Shown piece by piece: positions 1 through 10,688 of a DNA stretch of 64,000 nucleotides (the stretch's first letter is position 1; every line of letters begins with the position of its first letter). A model generated the notes under the pieces. The model made no database searches and was not told where the DNA came from. It worked only from the letters and a program-made list of their open reading frames with translations. The DNA is from Antedon mediterranea (lineage: Eukaryota > Echinodermata > Crinoidea > Comatulida > Antedonidae), in contig NC_092671.1 of assembly GCF_964355755.1 (NCBI RefSeq), positions 22,399,070 to 22,463,069 of the forward strand, given 5' to 3'. A program made the position numbers and the translations under genes.

Positions 1-8
1 TAGATCCG

Positions 9-291
<283 letters not shown>

Positions 292-299
292 ATATATCC

Positions 300-1303
300 A
301 AATAGGATAATAAGCTATTCTCCTACACTTTTATGTTTTGTGTAAAACCGTTTTGTCGAAATGTTAAAGGTCTAAAACGTTTCCAAATTCGATATTAAGG
401 TATTTTGTGTACTTTGATATTTTTGAGTGATAAGTTAGATCGAAATGCTCAAAATGGTCTAAAACGGTTTCAAATGTGATTTTAAGCACTTTGATGTCTT
501 TTTGTAACCAAGTTTCATCAAAATGCTTAAAATAGTCTAAAACGGTTCCAAATAAGATATTAAGCTATTTTGTGCCCTTTGATATTTTTGTGTGAAAACG
601 TTTTGTCGAACTGCTCAAATGGTTTAAAACGTTTCCATATAATTATGATATTAAGCTATTTTGTGCACTTTTATATTTTTTCGTTAAAAGTTTGTGATCG
701 AAATGCTCAAAATTTTCTAAAACTGTATAAAAAGTAATTTTAAACACTTTGATGCTTAATATGGTCTAAAAAGTCTCCAAGTGCGATTGGAAGGTTTTCT
801 AAGCCCTTTGGTGTTTTTATGTTAACAAGTTTTTTTGAAATGCTTAATATGGTCTAAAACGTCTCCAAATTGGATAATAAGCTATTCTGTACACTTTGAT
901 GTTTTGTGTGAAAAGGTTTTGTCAAAATGCTCAAAACGTTCCTAAACGTTTGCAAATGCGATTTGAAGCTTTTCTAAGCAAGTTTTTGGAACTGCTCAAT
1001 ATCTAAATCTAAAACAGTTTCAATTGTGATTTTAAGAACTTTGATATTTTGTGTGTATTTTTGTTTTATCGAAATGCTCAAAATGGTCTAAAACGGTTTC
1101 AAATGTGAATTTAAGCACTTTGATATTTTTGTGTAACCAAGTTTCATCGAAATGCACAAAATGGTCTACAACGTCTCCAAATGCGATTTGAAGATATTCT
1201 AAGCACTTTGGTGTTTTTATGTTAACAAGTTTTTTCGAAATGCTCAATATGGTCTAAAACGTTTCCAAGTACGATATTAAGCTATTTTGTGCACTTTGAT
1301 ATT
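300..1303. repeat. Satellite array, segment 1
   Basis: Degenerate tandem repeat built on the core AAATGCTCAAAATGGTCT followed by AAAACGTTTCC. The unit is about 87 bp when it carries the AAGCTATTTTGTGCACTTTG segment and about 79 bp when it carries AAGCACTTTG. The array stops in the middle of a unit at about 1303, where the tail of LINE-A begins, and resumes at the matching point of the unit at about 5700. This shows it is the insertion target of that LINE. Confidence 0.9.
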
Positions 1304-1519
1304 TATTTATTTATTTTTTTATTTATTCAATTTCTGCCATATACATATATAAAGAAGACAAAACAATTATTAAAGGAGGCACGGAAAGACCAAACAGGTG
1401 CTAAACACCTATGCTAGTTGGTCAAGCCAGAACAGAGAAAAATAAATAAATTACGTTCTACAATAAAAACATCGACAAGAAAGCGACCAACTACACACAT
1501 TTTCAATATCAAAATTATT

Positions 1520-2200
1520 TTAAAAATAAATATTGAGATAATTAAGTGATTTGGTTTTAAAAGAACTAACAGAAATATTTAAGTTGCGGACTTCACTCCA
1601 AATTCTGGTAACACGTCGGATATATGATTGAAAAGAAGATTCCGTTCTGCAGCGACGAATATCAAAAAGAGTACCAACAAATGAAGAGCTACGAGTAACA
1701 CGTTGTGGATTACGAATATTAAATAAATTGTCAGTATAAATTATATTAGAATTGAAACTCTTAAAGAGAAAAACGATATCAGTAAAGTGACGCCTATAAC
1801 ATAATGGTAGTAAATTGCATGTTTGAAGTCTGCATTTGTAATCAGCTTCAAAATTATTTAAAATAAATTTAGTTGCTCTACGCTGAACTCCCTCAAGTTG
1901 TCTTATATAAGTTTTGTAATTGGGAGACCAGACAGTAGAGCAGTATTCAAGGTAACTACGAACAAAACTTAGATAAAGAGACCGTTTTACATGTGAATTA
2001 CAATGGAAACTAACAGGTTTAACCAGGCCTAACATACGATTTGCTTTGGAAATAATATAATTATAATGAGCCTTCCAAGATAAATGAGAATCAATTATGA
2101 TACCAAGATCATTCATTTCACTAACTCGTTCAAGAATATCGTTATTAATTATATAATCAAAAAGAACAGAATTTCGAGATCGGGTAATAGAAATAATTAG
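1520..2200 (-). pseudogene. LINE-A reverse transcriptase, C-terminal fragment
   Basis: The minus frame reads through the RT thumb and post-RT region typical of CR1/Jockey LINEs. It includes DLGIIIDSHLSWKAH, SYLEYCSTVWSP and LEGVQRRATKFIL, and ends at FKTKSLNYLNIYF. Upstream of the Met near 2116 the frame stays coding (TRSRNSVLFDYIINNDILERV), so that Met is internal and the fragment extends to about 2200, where the Helitron-like insertion begins. The missing catalytic part lies at 5360-5699. It is a dead, interrupted copy with no host role. Confidence 0.8.
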
Positions 2201-2228
2201 GTGATCATTTAGAATAAAATGATCACCT
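2199..2228. repeat. Perfect 12-bp inverted repeat at the left edge of the Helitron-like insert
   Basis: AGGTGATCATTT, a 6-nt loop, then AAATGATCACCT. The motif AAATGATCACCTAT recurs at about 5318-5331, just before the terminal hairpin of unit 2, so both ends of the insert share it. Confidence 0.75.
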
Positions 2229-2256
2229 ATTGTTATTGTATAAAATCTTTATTATT

Positions 2257-2281
2257 GGTTATCCGCACTTGGCGGATAACC
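2257..2281. repeat. 5'-end hairpin of the Helitron-like element
   Basis: GGTTATCCGC, a 5-nt loop, then GCGGATAACC. The same hairpin closes the third copy (24225-24249). The half-site GCGGATAACC also occurs immediately before the 3' hairpin of unit 1 (3793-3804), so both ends of the element carry it. Confidence 0.8.
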
Positions 2282-3805
2282 CCTTGTTATTGTCAGGATC
2301 TTTTTTTTTTTTTTTTTTTCTATGTTATTCTTCTTTCTTTCCCCGAATTTTGTTCGCAGCATATCTCTATCTTCTGGCCAACATAAGATTGTATAACTTT
2401 GTCATAAGGTTGACCTACAACTGTAGATGTGCAGCCAAGCTTTTCGGCGATTTCGGAGTTGCGCAGCGTAAGTTACGCGCGATTTTATGAATTTCAATGA
2501 TTGATCATAGATTAAAAACCAATAGTCATTTTGTATTGAAACTTGGTAAAAATTTAAGTCATATCATGCGCAAACTTTCTATGGATTAAAAATGGCATGC
2601 TGCATACAAAGTTACGCGCGCACGCGCGTTCAAAATTTCAAAATGCGCAAAATTCATTTCTAATCAACTTTCTACGCGTTTCATGTCATTTTGAGCATTT
2701 CAAAATTTCCCACGCGTGCGCAAATTTTGTACGCGCGCGTGCGCACGTAGCGCAAAAACATCTTTTTTTTGCTTGATTTTTGTTTTTTCAGCCTTTTCTA
2801 GTACATTTATCAATTTTCAATCAATTTCGACTTAAAATCACGTCACACGAGCACGTAGAATTGGATAATTTGCGCGCGTTTTTGATGAAAAACTTTAAAA
2901 ATTCGTCAAAATTAGACCTTTTTTAAACAGTCATAAATTCTAAACTACATGTTGAACTTTTTTTAAATTACATATTCTGGAAGTAGATGAGTTTTATTTC
3001 TCGAATCAGGCATTGATATGGCTAACCGGATATTGTGACGTCATCGTATGGCCACCCGAATATAAAATATAGGATTTTTTACTCTTTCGTTATTGCTCAT
3101 CACATTCAACAAAGCGCATCTCGCTTATACGTATTCCATTTCCCCCCGCAATTGTAATATTGTCTACGTCAATCAACTATCTTTCGCATGAATTAAAAAT
3201 ATTTTAATTTTTATGACGTCATCATGTCTAAAAACGTAAATAACTTGGGTCACTTATTTTCATCTTTACAGTAAATTTCAATCTGTTATAGCTCGTCAGA
3301 TTAAAAAGTGATAATCATTATTAAAACGTTTTCTGGAAGATATTGGATTGTAGATACGAATTGATGTGAATATTTTGCCAATCAGATGTTGTGACGTCAT
3401 CATATGGCCAGTTGAATTCAAAAAGTCATATTTTCATCTCTTGCGTAAAAGTTCATTGCGTTTAAACGAGAGCGCATCTAACTTTTACGTTCCCAAAATT
3501 CTTCACATTTGTTTTAATGTAATTATTTAGATAATTATCTTCTAAAATTGTTATTTTTATATGTCAATTTGATGACGTCATCGTGTTAATAATTGGATTT
3601 AAAAGATGGGTCTCGTAATTTCGTCTATGCTACACTGTATATAACATACAGTGTATTCTGTAAACACTGTAATATGCTGTATGCTACAAAATAGGTACAA
3701 TTCAGCACTGTAAACACGTTTATTTCATGTCATAGGATGGCATAATAATTGTCGAGGTTCATATAGTTTAAAGTATGTGCATGTTGCGTTTGCGCGGATA
3801 ACCCG

Positions 3806-3835
3806 AACTCGTCAAAGTGACGAGTTCAAATCTAG
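3806..3835 (+). repeat. 3' hairpin and CTAG terminus, unit 1
   Basis: AACTCGTCA, loop AAG, TGACGAGTT, then CAAAT and CTAG (3832-3835). Unit 2 starts directly after it, giving a head-to-tail junction. Confidence 0.75.
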
Positions 3836-5329
3836 TTATTCTTCTTTCTGTACACTTTTTGTTCGTCAAATATCTCAAAAAGTTGAATAGCAATGATCAC
3901 AAAAATTTCACAATGTCTTTCAAATACTTTAACTTAGCCATAATAAGCTTTTCAGCGTGATCTCTCACCCGTGACGTCACGTATACGCCATTTTGTGAAA
4001 TCACATTATCAATCATATATCCATAATTCATTATCACATATTTATGAAATTCACTACACGTAAACTTCAGGTCAAGGGTAAAAATATTAGCAAGTAAAAA
4101 CGCGCGCGCACGTAGGGTCATGCGCGTGGAATCGCGCAGTAAAAATTTAAAAAGCTCAAAATTACGTTTTAATCAATTTAGAGCATGAATTAGGCCAATT
4201 GCGTGTTTCAAAAAATTACTGCGCAAAAAAAATATTTTGCGCACGCGATACTTACAAAGCGTAAAAATTGCAATTTTTTTATACAAATCGCGTTCTACTC
4301 ACCATCCTTAGTACATTCACCAAATTTGAGTCAGTTCCGACTTAAAATAACGCTATACGAGCAGGTTAAAAATAACAAAATGCGCAAATTAATTGCATCA
4401 AAGTGCTGAAAATGGTGAAAAATAAGGCCTTTTTAAAATGAATATAACTCTTCAGAATGGCAGGTGACCTCCAATTTTTTTTAACTTGTTCGGGAAGCCA
4501 TTGGGTTGTAGATACATATTCATGTACACATTAGACGTACAAAATGGTATGACGTCATCAAATGGCCACTTCAATTAAAAAATTAGTAATTTTTATCTTT
4601 TTGTGTGGGTTATCACATTCAATAGAGCGCATCTCCGTTATTTGAGCCCGATTTTCGCCGAAATTTTAGTATGTGCTTGCTCAATTAATTATCTTTCTCA
4701 AGAGTTGTCAACATTTTTATTCTGATGACGTCATCATGTGTAAAAACTTTAATAACCAAAGTCGTGTAATTTCAGCTACACCATACATTTGAATATGTTA
4801 TAACTCTTCAGAATTAAAGGTGACCTTGAAGATTATAATTTATTATGAAAGCTGAATAAATGTAGATATGAATTCATACAAAAATTAAGCCTATCGGATG
4901 TTGTGATGTTATCATATGGCCAGTTGAAGTTAAAACGTTGTTTTTAAATTTCTTTAGTCAAAGTTATACAAAATTCAAAGAGCGCGCATTGCGCTTCTAC
5001 GTGTCAAATTATCTTCCAATCCTTATATTTATTTGCTCAATTCATTATCTTTCGAAATTGTCATCTTCGAGTTTATTTTGATAATTCCATCATACCAAAA
5101 AATTTGAACATGATGTGGGTCCCGTAATTTCACCTATGCTACACTGTATATAGATATACAGTATATTCTGTACATACTGTACATATTGTATATGACACAT
5201 AATAGGCACAACTCAGCACTATAAGCGTATATCAGGATGGTATACATCAACATTTTCCTATTGTATGTTAACGTACGTGCATGTTTAAAAAATATTAATG
5301 TCAGTAAAGCAATAAAAATGATCACCTAT

Positions 5330-5359
5330 AATTCGTCAAAGTGACGAATTAAATTCTAG
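5330..5359 (+). repeat. 3' hairpin and CTAG terminus, unit 2
   Basis: AATTCGTCA, loop AAG, TGACGAATT, then AAATT and CTAG (5356-5359). Relative to unit 1 the stem carries a compensatory change (C:G to T:A), so pairing is kept although the sequence differs. LINE-A coding sequence resumes right after CTAG with a T. Confidence 0.75.
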
Positions 5360-5699
5360 TTTTACATTTAGAAGTATTAAAATTCAAATCCCATTTTTTA
5401 GACCAGGTGCTCAAAGTATCAATATCAATCTGAAGTGAATGGCAATCCTGGACACTGTGAATTTCTCTTTAACATTTGGCATCATCAGCATAAAGAGCAA
5501 TATTTTTGTCACAACTTAAATTATCAGGCAGATCATTAATATATAGGTTAAACATTAATTGACCCTAGAATCGATCCCTGTGGGACACCTGATGATACTG
5601 GGAACCACTCTGAAGACTGACCTTCAATTACAACTTTCTGTGCTCGGTTTGTTATATAATTACGAAACCAGGTAAGTGAGTAACCAGATATACAATAAG
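5360..5699 (-). pseudogene. LINE-A reverse transcriptase, catalytic core fragment
   Basis: The minus strand encodes WFRNYITNRAQKVV, then SSGVPQGSILG (RT block 4). After a frameshift it gives LYINDLPDNLS and the catalytic LYADDAKC box, ending at NFNTSKCK, the usual lead-in to the C-terminal piece at 1520-2200. There is a stop right after the ADD box and a frameshift after the SILG box, so it is inactive. The sequence upstream of about 5699 is satellite, which sets the 5' truncation point. Confidence 0.8.
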
Positions 5700-7184
5700 A
5701 CTGTTTTGTGCGAAAAGTTTTGTCGAAATGCTCAAAATGGTCTCTAAAACGTCTCCAAATGTGTACACTTTGATGTTGTTTGGGAAAAGGTTTTGTCACA
5801 ATGGTCTAAAACGTTTACAAATACGATATTAAGCTATTTTATGTACTTTGTTATTTTTTAGTGTAAAGTTAGATCGAAATGCTCAAAATGGTCTAAAACG
5901 TTTCCAAGTGCCATTTGAAGCTATTCTAAGCACTTTGGTGTTTTTATGTTAACAAGTTTTTTCGAACTGCTCAATGTGGTCTAAAACGTTCACCCAATGG
6001 GATAATAAGGTAATCTGTACACTTTGATGTTTTGTGTAAAAACGTTTTGTCGAAATGCTCAAAATGGTCTGTAAAACGTTTCCAAATGCGATTGGAACCT
6101 TTTCAAAGCACTTTGGTGTGTTTATGTTAACAATCTTTTTCGAAATGCTCAATATGGTCTAAAACGTTTCCAAATACGATATTAAGCTATTTTGTGCACT
6201 TTGATATTTTTGTGTTAACAAGTTTTTTCGAACTGCTCAATATGGTCTAAAACGTTCACCAAATGGGATAATAAGGTAATCTGTACACTTTGATGTTTTG
6301 TGTAAAAACGTTTTGTCGAAATGCTCAAAATGGTCTGTAAAACGTTTCCAAATGCGATTGGAACCTTTTCAAAGCACTTTGGTGTTTTTATGTTAACAAT
6401 CTTTTTCGAAATGCTCAATATGGTCTAAAACGTTTCCAAATACGATATTAAGCTATTTTGTGCACTTTGATATTTTTGTGTGAAAAGTTTTGTCGAAATG
6501 CTCAAAATGGTCTCTAAAACGTTTCCAAGTGCGATTTGAAGCTATTCTAAGGACTTTGGTGTTTTTATGTTGACAAGTTTTTTCGAAATGCTCAATATGG
6601 TCTCAAACGTCTCCAAATGGGATAATAAAGTAATCTGTACACTTTGATGTTGTTTGGGAAAAAGTTTTGTCAAAATGGTCTAAAACGTTTCCAAATACGA
6701 TATTAAGCTATTTTATGTACTTTGATATATTTGATTGTAAAGTTAGACCGAAATGCTCAAAATGGTCTAAAACGTCTCCAAGTGCCATTTGAAGCTATTC
6801 TAAGCACTTTGGTGTTTTTATGTTAACAATTTTTTTTTCGAAATGCTCAATATGGTCTATAACGTCTCCAAATTGGATAATAAGCTATTCTGTACACTTT
6901 GATGTTTTGTGTGAAAGGTTTGGTCGAAATGCTCAAAATGTTCTAAAACGTTTCCAAATACGATATTAAACTATTTTGTGCACTTTGATTTTTTTTTGTG
7001 AAAAAGTTTTTCGAAATGTGCAAAATGGTCTAAAAGTTTCCAAATACGATATTAAACTACTTTGTGCTCATTCATTTTTTTCTGTGAAAAATGTTATCGA
7101 AATGCTTATAATAGTCTAAAACGGTTTCAAATGTGATTTGAAGCACTTTGATATTTTTGTGTAACCAAGTTTAATCATCGAAAT
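5700..7184. repeat. Satellite array, segment 2
   Basis: Same ~79-88 bp family as segment 1. It contains a recent duplication: two adjacent blocks of about 266 bp (three subunits each), starting near 5949 and 6215, that are nearly identical. It ends at the left terminus of the DNA transposon at 7185 with the flank AAAT. Confidence 0.9.
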
Positions 7185-7245
7185 AGTCAGGTAGCTTAGC
7201 AATTTTAACGTTACCGGCCGGACAAAAGTACCAAAATTGGCTGTA
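7185..7245 (+). repeat. Left terminal inverted repeat of the DNA transposon
   Basis: Starts AGTCAGGTAGCTTAGCAA and continues through ACGTTACCGGCCGGACAA to about CCAAAATTGG. It pairs with 13310-13372. Confidence 0.9.
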
Positions 7246-7327
7246 AAACTCGTAAATCAACAAATGGGGTGTCAATTTAAGGGTTTCTGGGGTCAATGAA
7301 ACAGATGCTGGTTATGCCATATTGCTC

Positions 7328-7545
7328 AGACCACCTATTTCCAAGATGGCGGCCAAATTTCAAAATGGCCGCCAAAAAAGGGAAATGTTGTGTGTGTCAC
7401 TGTAAAAATCGGAAATGAACAAATGAGGTATTAATTCAGGGGTTTCTGGGGTCAACCGAAACAGATGCTGGTCAAGCCATTTTGCTAAGGTCACCCATTT
7501 CCAAAATGGCGGCCAAATTTCAAAATGGCTGCCAAAAAAAACTCC
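7328..7545 (+). repeat. Left subterminal repeats (two units)
   Basis: Two copies, about 165 bp apart, of AAGATGGCGGCCAAATTTC followed by AAAATGGCCGCC, a small inverted pair. They are separated by sequence ending in AACAGATGCTGGTCA. Opposite in orientation to the array at 12725-13250; a likely transposase-binding region by analogy with other subterminal arrays. Confidence 0.8.
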
Positions 7546-7689
7546 AAAAATTTGTGTAGGCATATGTGGGTTAAAAATCAGAAATTAACAAAAATAATAT
7601 ATGAAAAAGGTTTACTTGGCTCGACTTGTTTATGGTTATTGGACTTCTATAATAGCTACATAACAGTTTACAGTTATAGTACAGTTGAT

Positions 7690-8286
7690 TTACCCTATTT
7701 GGATGAACATGTGCACCGGCAAAGAGATGTGCAAGGCAGATTTGCCTTGCTTGCTGCATTTGCAGACTGTACAGGCCCTTTTGCAGCCACATTTCACAAA
7801 TTCTCTGCAAGCTTTAGATGCCTCTGGAATGGTAGACCAGACAGGTTCCCATGAGTTCCCAACTTTCACCCATGCATAGTCGGTTGGACACGGATTTGTT
7901 TGTTTAGATAACATGCATGTTGTCCAGATGCCAGCTTGGTATACGGCCCTCCTAGTGTGCTGGAGTAGTGCATTTGAGTAGGTGGTATCTTGTCAACAGC
8001 TTGCTGTTTCTGGCTGAACAGTTCCATCCAAGCACTGTTAACATTCATGGCGTTACTTGTTTTGTCATAAACTACGACAACTAGTCTCTCGATTTTTTGA
8101 AATGATTCAGAATGTAAGTGAAGATGCTCAAACGGATGTGCGGCCAGATAAAGAAAGGCATCCGTAACTCTAAACGCTGAGGTAGTATAACATCCTGACA
8201 GGGAGTGGAAAATCTGCAGGGAACGTGATTTGCGTTCACCGAGATGTACACAAATGGCGTTGATACTGTAATGAGTGTAGTTCTTT
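7690..8286 (-). pseudogene. Academ-like transposon protein, C-terminal part
   Basis: Reading the minus strand from 8286, the frame continues the transposon protein exactly where LINE-B split it: NYTHYSINAICVHLGERKSR, then a degraded FHSLSGCYTTSAF block. Further pieces follow: MNVNSAWMELFSQKQQAVD, YAWVKVGNSWEPVWSTIPEA, and a Cys-rich end (VKCGCKRACTVCKC, with CTSLCRCTC in the neighbouring frame). The family normally ends in such a Cys-rich tail, probably metal binding. At least two frameshifts separate the pieces, so the copy is dead. The family match is from memory of the pattern. Confidence 0.7.
8270..8286. repeat. LINE-B target-site duplication, left copy
   Basis: AATGAGTGTAGTTCTTT, 17 bp, identical to 10672-10688. 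It belongs to the coding sequence of the transposon gene. Removing one copy and LINE-B restores an uninterrupted reading through that point. Confidence 0.92.
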
Positions 8287-8654
8287 TTTTTTCTCTTTTA
8301 TGGCGCAAACACCACTTTTATTCACATTCATATTATCTCATATTACATAAAATCGTATTATTTAACTTGTAAATGTCGTTACAGTTCATAAGTAACATTT
8401 TTACATATATGAATTCTGTTTTACTCCTTTTTTCATTAATTTTCTTATATTTCGTTATACACTTGACAGGATCATCATTATCATCTATCTCGTTTTTAAA
8501 TAGTTCACACATTTTCATTTGTTTGTTTTCATTTTACAACCCGGATTATACAATATATTTATATACATGATAAAAAAAAAACAATAATAGCTCAGTACCA
8601 CCAGTCACCCGTATCACTGTAATTCCTTTTCGGTTAATCGTATCAAATTAGAAT

Positions 8655-8944
8655 TTATATTATCATAATCTTATTTCTTAAAGCTACCCATTTTTCTATA
8701 CTTGTTTCTTTATTGTTATATGTTTCACATTCAATGTTATATAACATATTGCTTTTAAATGAATTCCATAAAGATTTACCCACTGGCTTATTTAGTGCAG
8801 ATAACATTTTTATTCTATAAATATTAAATGCTGCAAAAGTGTAAATATAATCTATTAGCTTATCTCCCGTTCCTAGTATTAATTGTTTAAATGATATATT
8901 ATTGTGATTTAAACTTACAAAGATACTAAGCATTTTCCTCCAAT
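8655..8944 (-). pseudogene. LINE-B C-terminal coding tail (sense part)
   Basis: Open from about 8940 (preceded by KYWRK) through MLSIFVSLNHNNISFKQLI, LGTGDKLIDYIYTFAAFNIY and the final WVALRNKIMII stop. This is the region that follows the Cys motif in L1/Tx1-type ORF2 proteins (LxxGxxD, then a hydrophobic helix with IYR). The Cys motif itself is in the inverted piece, ending at 10671, so little sequence was lost at the inversion junction. Downstream, 8300-8655 is 3' UTR with no coding feature. Confidence 0.7.
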
Positions 8945-10671
8945 ATTTCTGAATAAATCTACTGGTGAAAACATTCGGTTAATAGAAGACCTGCTGTATT
9001 ATACAGAGTGTAATGATATCGAAGGGGCAATAATTACCGTAGATTTTAAGAAGGCTTTTGACTCTATTAGTAGAGATTTTATGTTCAATGTTCTAGAAAA
9101 GTTTAACTTTGGAATGTTCTTTTGTAACTGGGTAAAAGTATTATACAATAACGTTGAATGTGTCACAGTTAGCAATGGCTGGGTTTCAAACAATTTTAAA
9201 ATGGAAAGAGGTATTAGACAAGGTTGTCCTCTATCTGCTCTGTTATTCATTTTAGTGGTTGAAGTAATGGCATCTAGAATAAGAAACAAAGATGACTATA
9301 AGGGTATTAAACTTCCAAATAATGAAAATAACATAGAAGCTAGAATAAGCCAATTAGCCGATGATACTGTTTTGTATGTTGGTAATGACAAAAGTATTAA
9401 GTCAGCAGTCAGTGTAATTGAACGTTTTTGTGAAGTATCTGGAATGACACTAAATAAAAAAAAAACCAATGCTTTTTGGATTGGTAAATGGAAGAACAGA
9501 ATAGATAGACCTTTAGAATTAAATTGGGTAAAACACCCGATCAAAATTTTAGGCATATATGTAGGGTATAATACAGAAGAATGTACCAGAAAAAACTGGG
9601 ATGTTAAATTAATAGAGCTAGAAAAGACTTTAAAACAATGGAATGCTAGAAATCTCTCAATTTTTGGTAGAATAATAATCCTAAAAAGTCTTGCACTATC
9701 TAAATTAACATATGCTGCAAATATCACTGATGTTCCAAAATATGTATATACACAAGTTACAAATCTAATATATAATTTTATTTGGAACAATAAAAGGGAA
9801 AAGATAAAAAGAAAAACTCTAATTGATGATGTTGAGATGGGAGGCATTAAAATGCCTGATTTTACTCTTCATGTTAACGCACTCATGTGTGGCTGGTTAA
9901 AAAGAATTATGAATGATGATGGTGCTAAATGGAAAAATATTCCAATGTATTATATTTTAAAAATATGTGATGTTAATGTTTTACTTAATATGTCATGTTA
10001 TAACATTATTGATGTTAATTCTGATAAAATTCCCCTGTTTTACAAAAATATGATAAAAGCCTACATAAATTATAACAGAATCTCAAAAAAAAAAACCTGA
10101 AACTTATAACGATATAATGAATGAGCAACTGTGGGGAAACCACTACGTTAAACTAAAAAAAAAACGCTTTTCTACAAGCATTGGATTGACAGTGGCATTA
10201 TCAGTATTAAAGACATTGTTAATAAGAACACTTTTTTAACATCGAACGAAATACTGGTGAAACTACAATGTAAAACAAACTGGTTAAATGAGTATTTTTG
10301 CATTATTAAGGCAATACCAATTCAATGGAAACGTATTATTAAGGAGGTAGATATTTTCAATTGTGATGATAATGATGAAGTAGTTGGGACTAAGTATGAG
10401 ATTAATACTACCAAACTAATATACTCATGGTTTGTGAAAGAATATTTCATTATTCCAATGTCACAACTAAAATGGGAAGAGTACTTCAATGATAACAACA
10501 TTGATTGGAAAACTTCTTGGTTACGGAAAGTATGTAAAATGAAAGATAAGAAACTAGCACAATTCAATTATAAGATGTTACATAGAATACTGCCTACCAA
10601 CAAACGGCTGTATCAGTGGAAAGTTAAGGAAACACAAACGTGTGACAAATGTGGAGAAATTGAAAATGAAA
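8945..10671 (+). pseudogene. LINE-B reverse transcriptase, inverted 5' part
   Basis: Begins in mid-RT at about 8955, upstream of the first Met at 9081: TGENIRLIEDLLYYTECNDI, then VDFKKAFDSISRDFM. RT blocks follow: RGIRQGCPLSALLF, the catalytic QLADDTVLY box and GIYVGYN. The L1/Tx1-like C-terminal part has FIWNNKREKIKRK, GGIKMPDF, NYKMLHRILPTNKRLYQW and a Cys motif (CDKCGE). The frame breaks at an 11-A run (10086-10096) and a 9-A run (about 10156-10164); otherwise coding continues to the right duplication. The part upstream of the RT middle, including any endonuclease, is absent. Confidence 0.85.
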
Positions 10672-10688
10672 ATGAGTGTAGTTCTTTC
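10672..10688. repeat. LINE-B target-site duplication, right copy
   Basis: AATGAGTGTAGTTCTTT, identical to 8270-8286. Confidence 0.92.

Larger units (their letters stand above)
2199..5359 (+). mobile_element. Helitron-like composite of two head-to-tail non-autonomous units
   Basis: A 3.1 kb insertion splits the LINE-A RT gene. Unit 1 (about 2230-3835) and unit 2 (about 3836-5359) are diverged versions of one sequence: both open with TTATTCTTCTTTC, share CG-rich acgcgcgcgcg stretches and TGACGTCATC motifs, and close with a perfect 9-bp hairpin followed by CTAG. Hairpin plus CTAG, without an obvious target duplication, is the 3' signature of Helitron/Helentron-type rolling-circle transposons. 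No Rep/helicase gene is present, so it would be non-autonomous. Unit 1 alone has a 5' cap with a GGTTATCCGC hairpin and a poly(T) tract. A third copy lies at 23044-24260 in the other orientation. The 5' boundary is uncertain by some 30 bp. Confidence 0.6.
1304..5699 (-). mobile_element. LINE-A, CR1/Jockey-type, 5'-truncated, interrupted
   Basis: A minus-strand non-LTR retrotransposon inserted in the satellite. Its 3' end is a simple AATAAA/TAAA tail at 1304-1325, preceded by about 190 bp of 3' UTR. Its reverse-transcriptase coding sequence is in two pieces, 1520-2200 (C-terminal) and 5360-5699 (catalytic core), separated by a later Helitron-like insertion. The 5' end is truncated at about 5699, inside the RT. 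The satellite unit is continuous across the insertion. The clade (CR1/Jockey/I group) is assigned from conserved RT blocks, not from a search. Confidence 0.8.
8287..10671 (-). mobile_element. LINE-B, L1/Tx1-like, 5'-inverted (twin-primed) insertion
   Basis: Flanked by a perfect 17-bp target-site duplication. On the minus strand, the 3' part (8944 to 8287) is in sense: C-terminal coding tail, 3' UTR, AATAAA near 8315 and a short A-rich tail at the left duplication. The 5' part (8945-10671) is inverted and reads in sense on the plus strand, from mid-RT to the C-terminal Cys motif. The two parts meet near 8944, and together cover adjacent segments of one LINE with a small gap, which is the twin-priming product described for L1. 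The L1/Tx1 assignment rests on RT and C-terminal blocks. Confidence 0.88.

Noticed and set aside
1032-1247. Short frames in the satellite (also near 5949, 6215 and 14316) repeating the same peptide
   Set aside because: They are produced by the satellite periodicity; the peptide repeats because the DNA repeats, and the frames break at unit changes.
7525-7854. Plus-strand 109-residue frame
   Set aside because: It overlaps subterminal repeats and is antisense to the decayed transposon protein.
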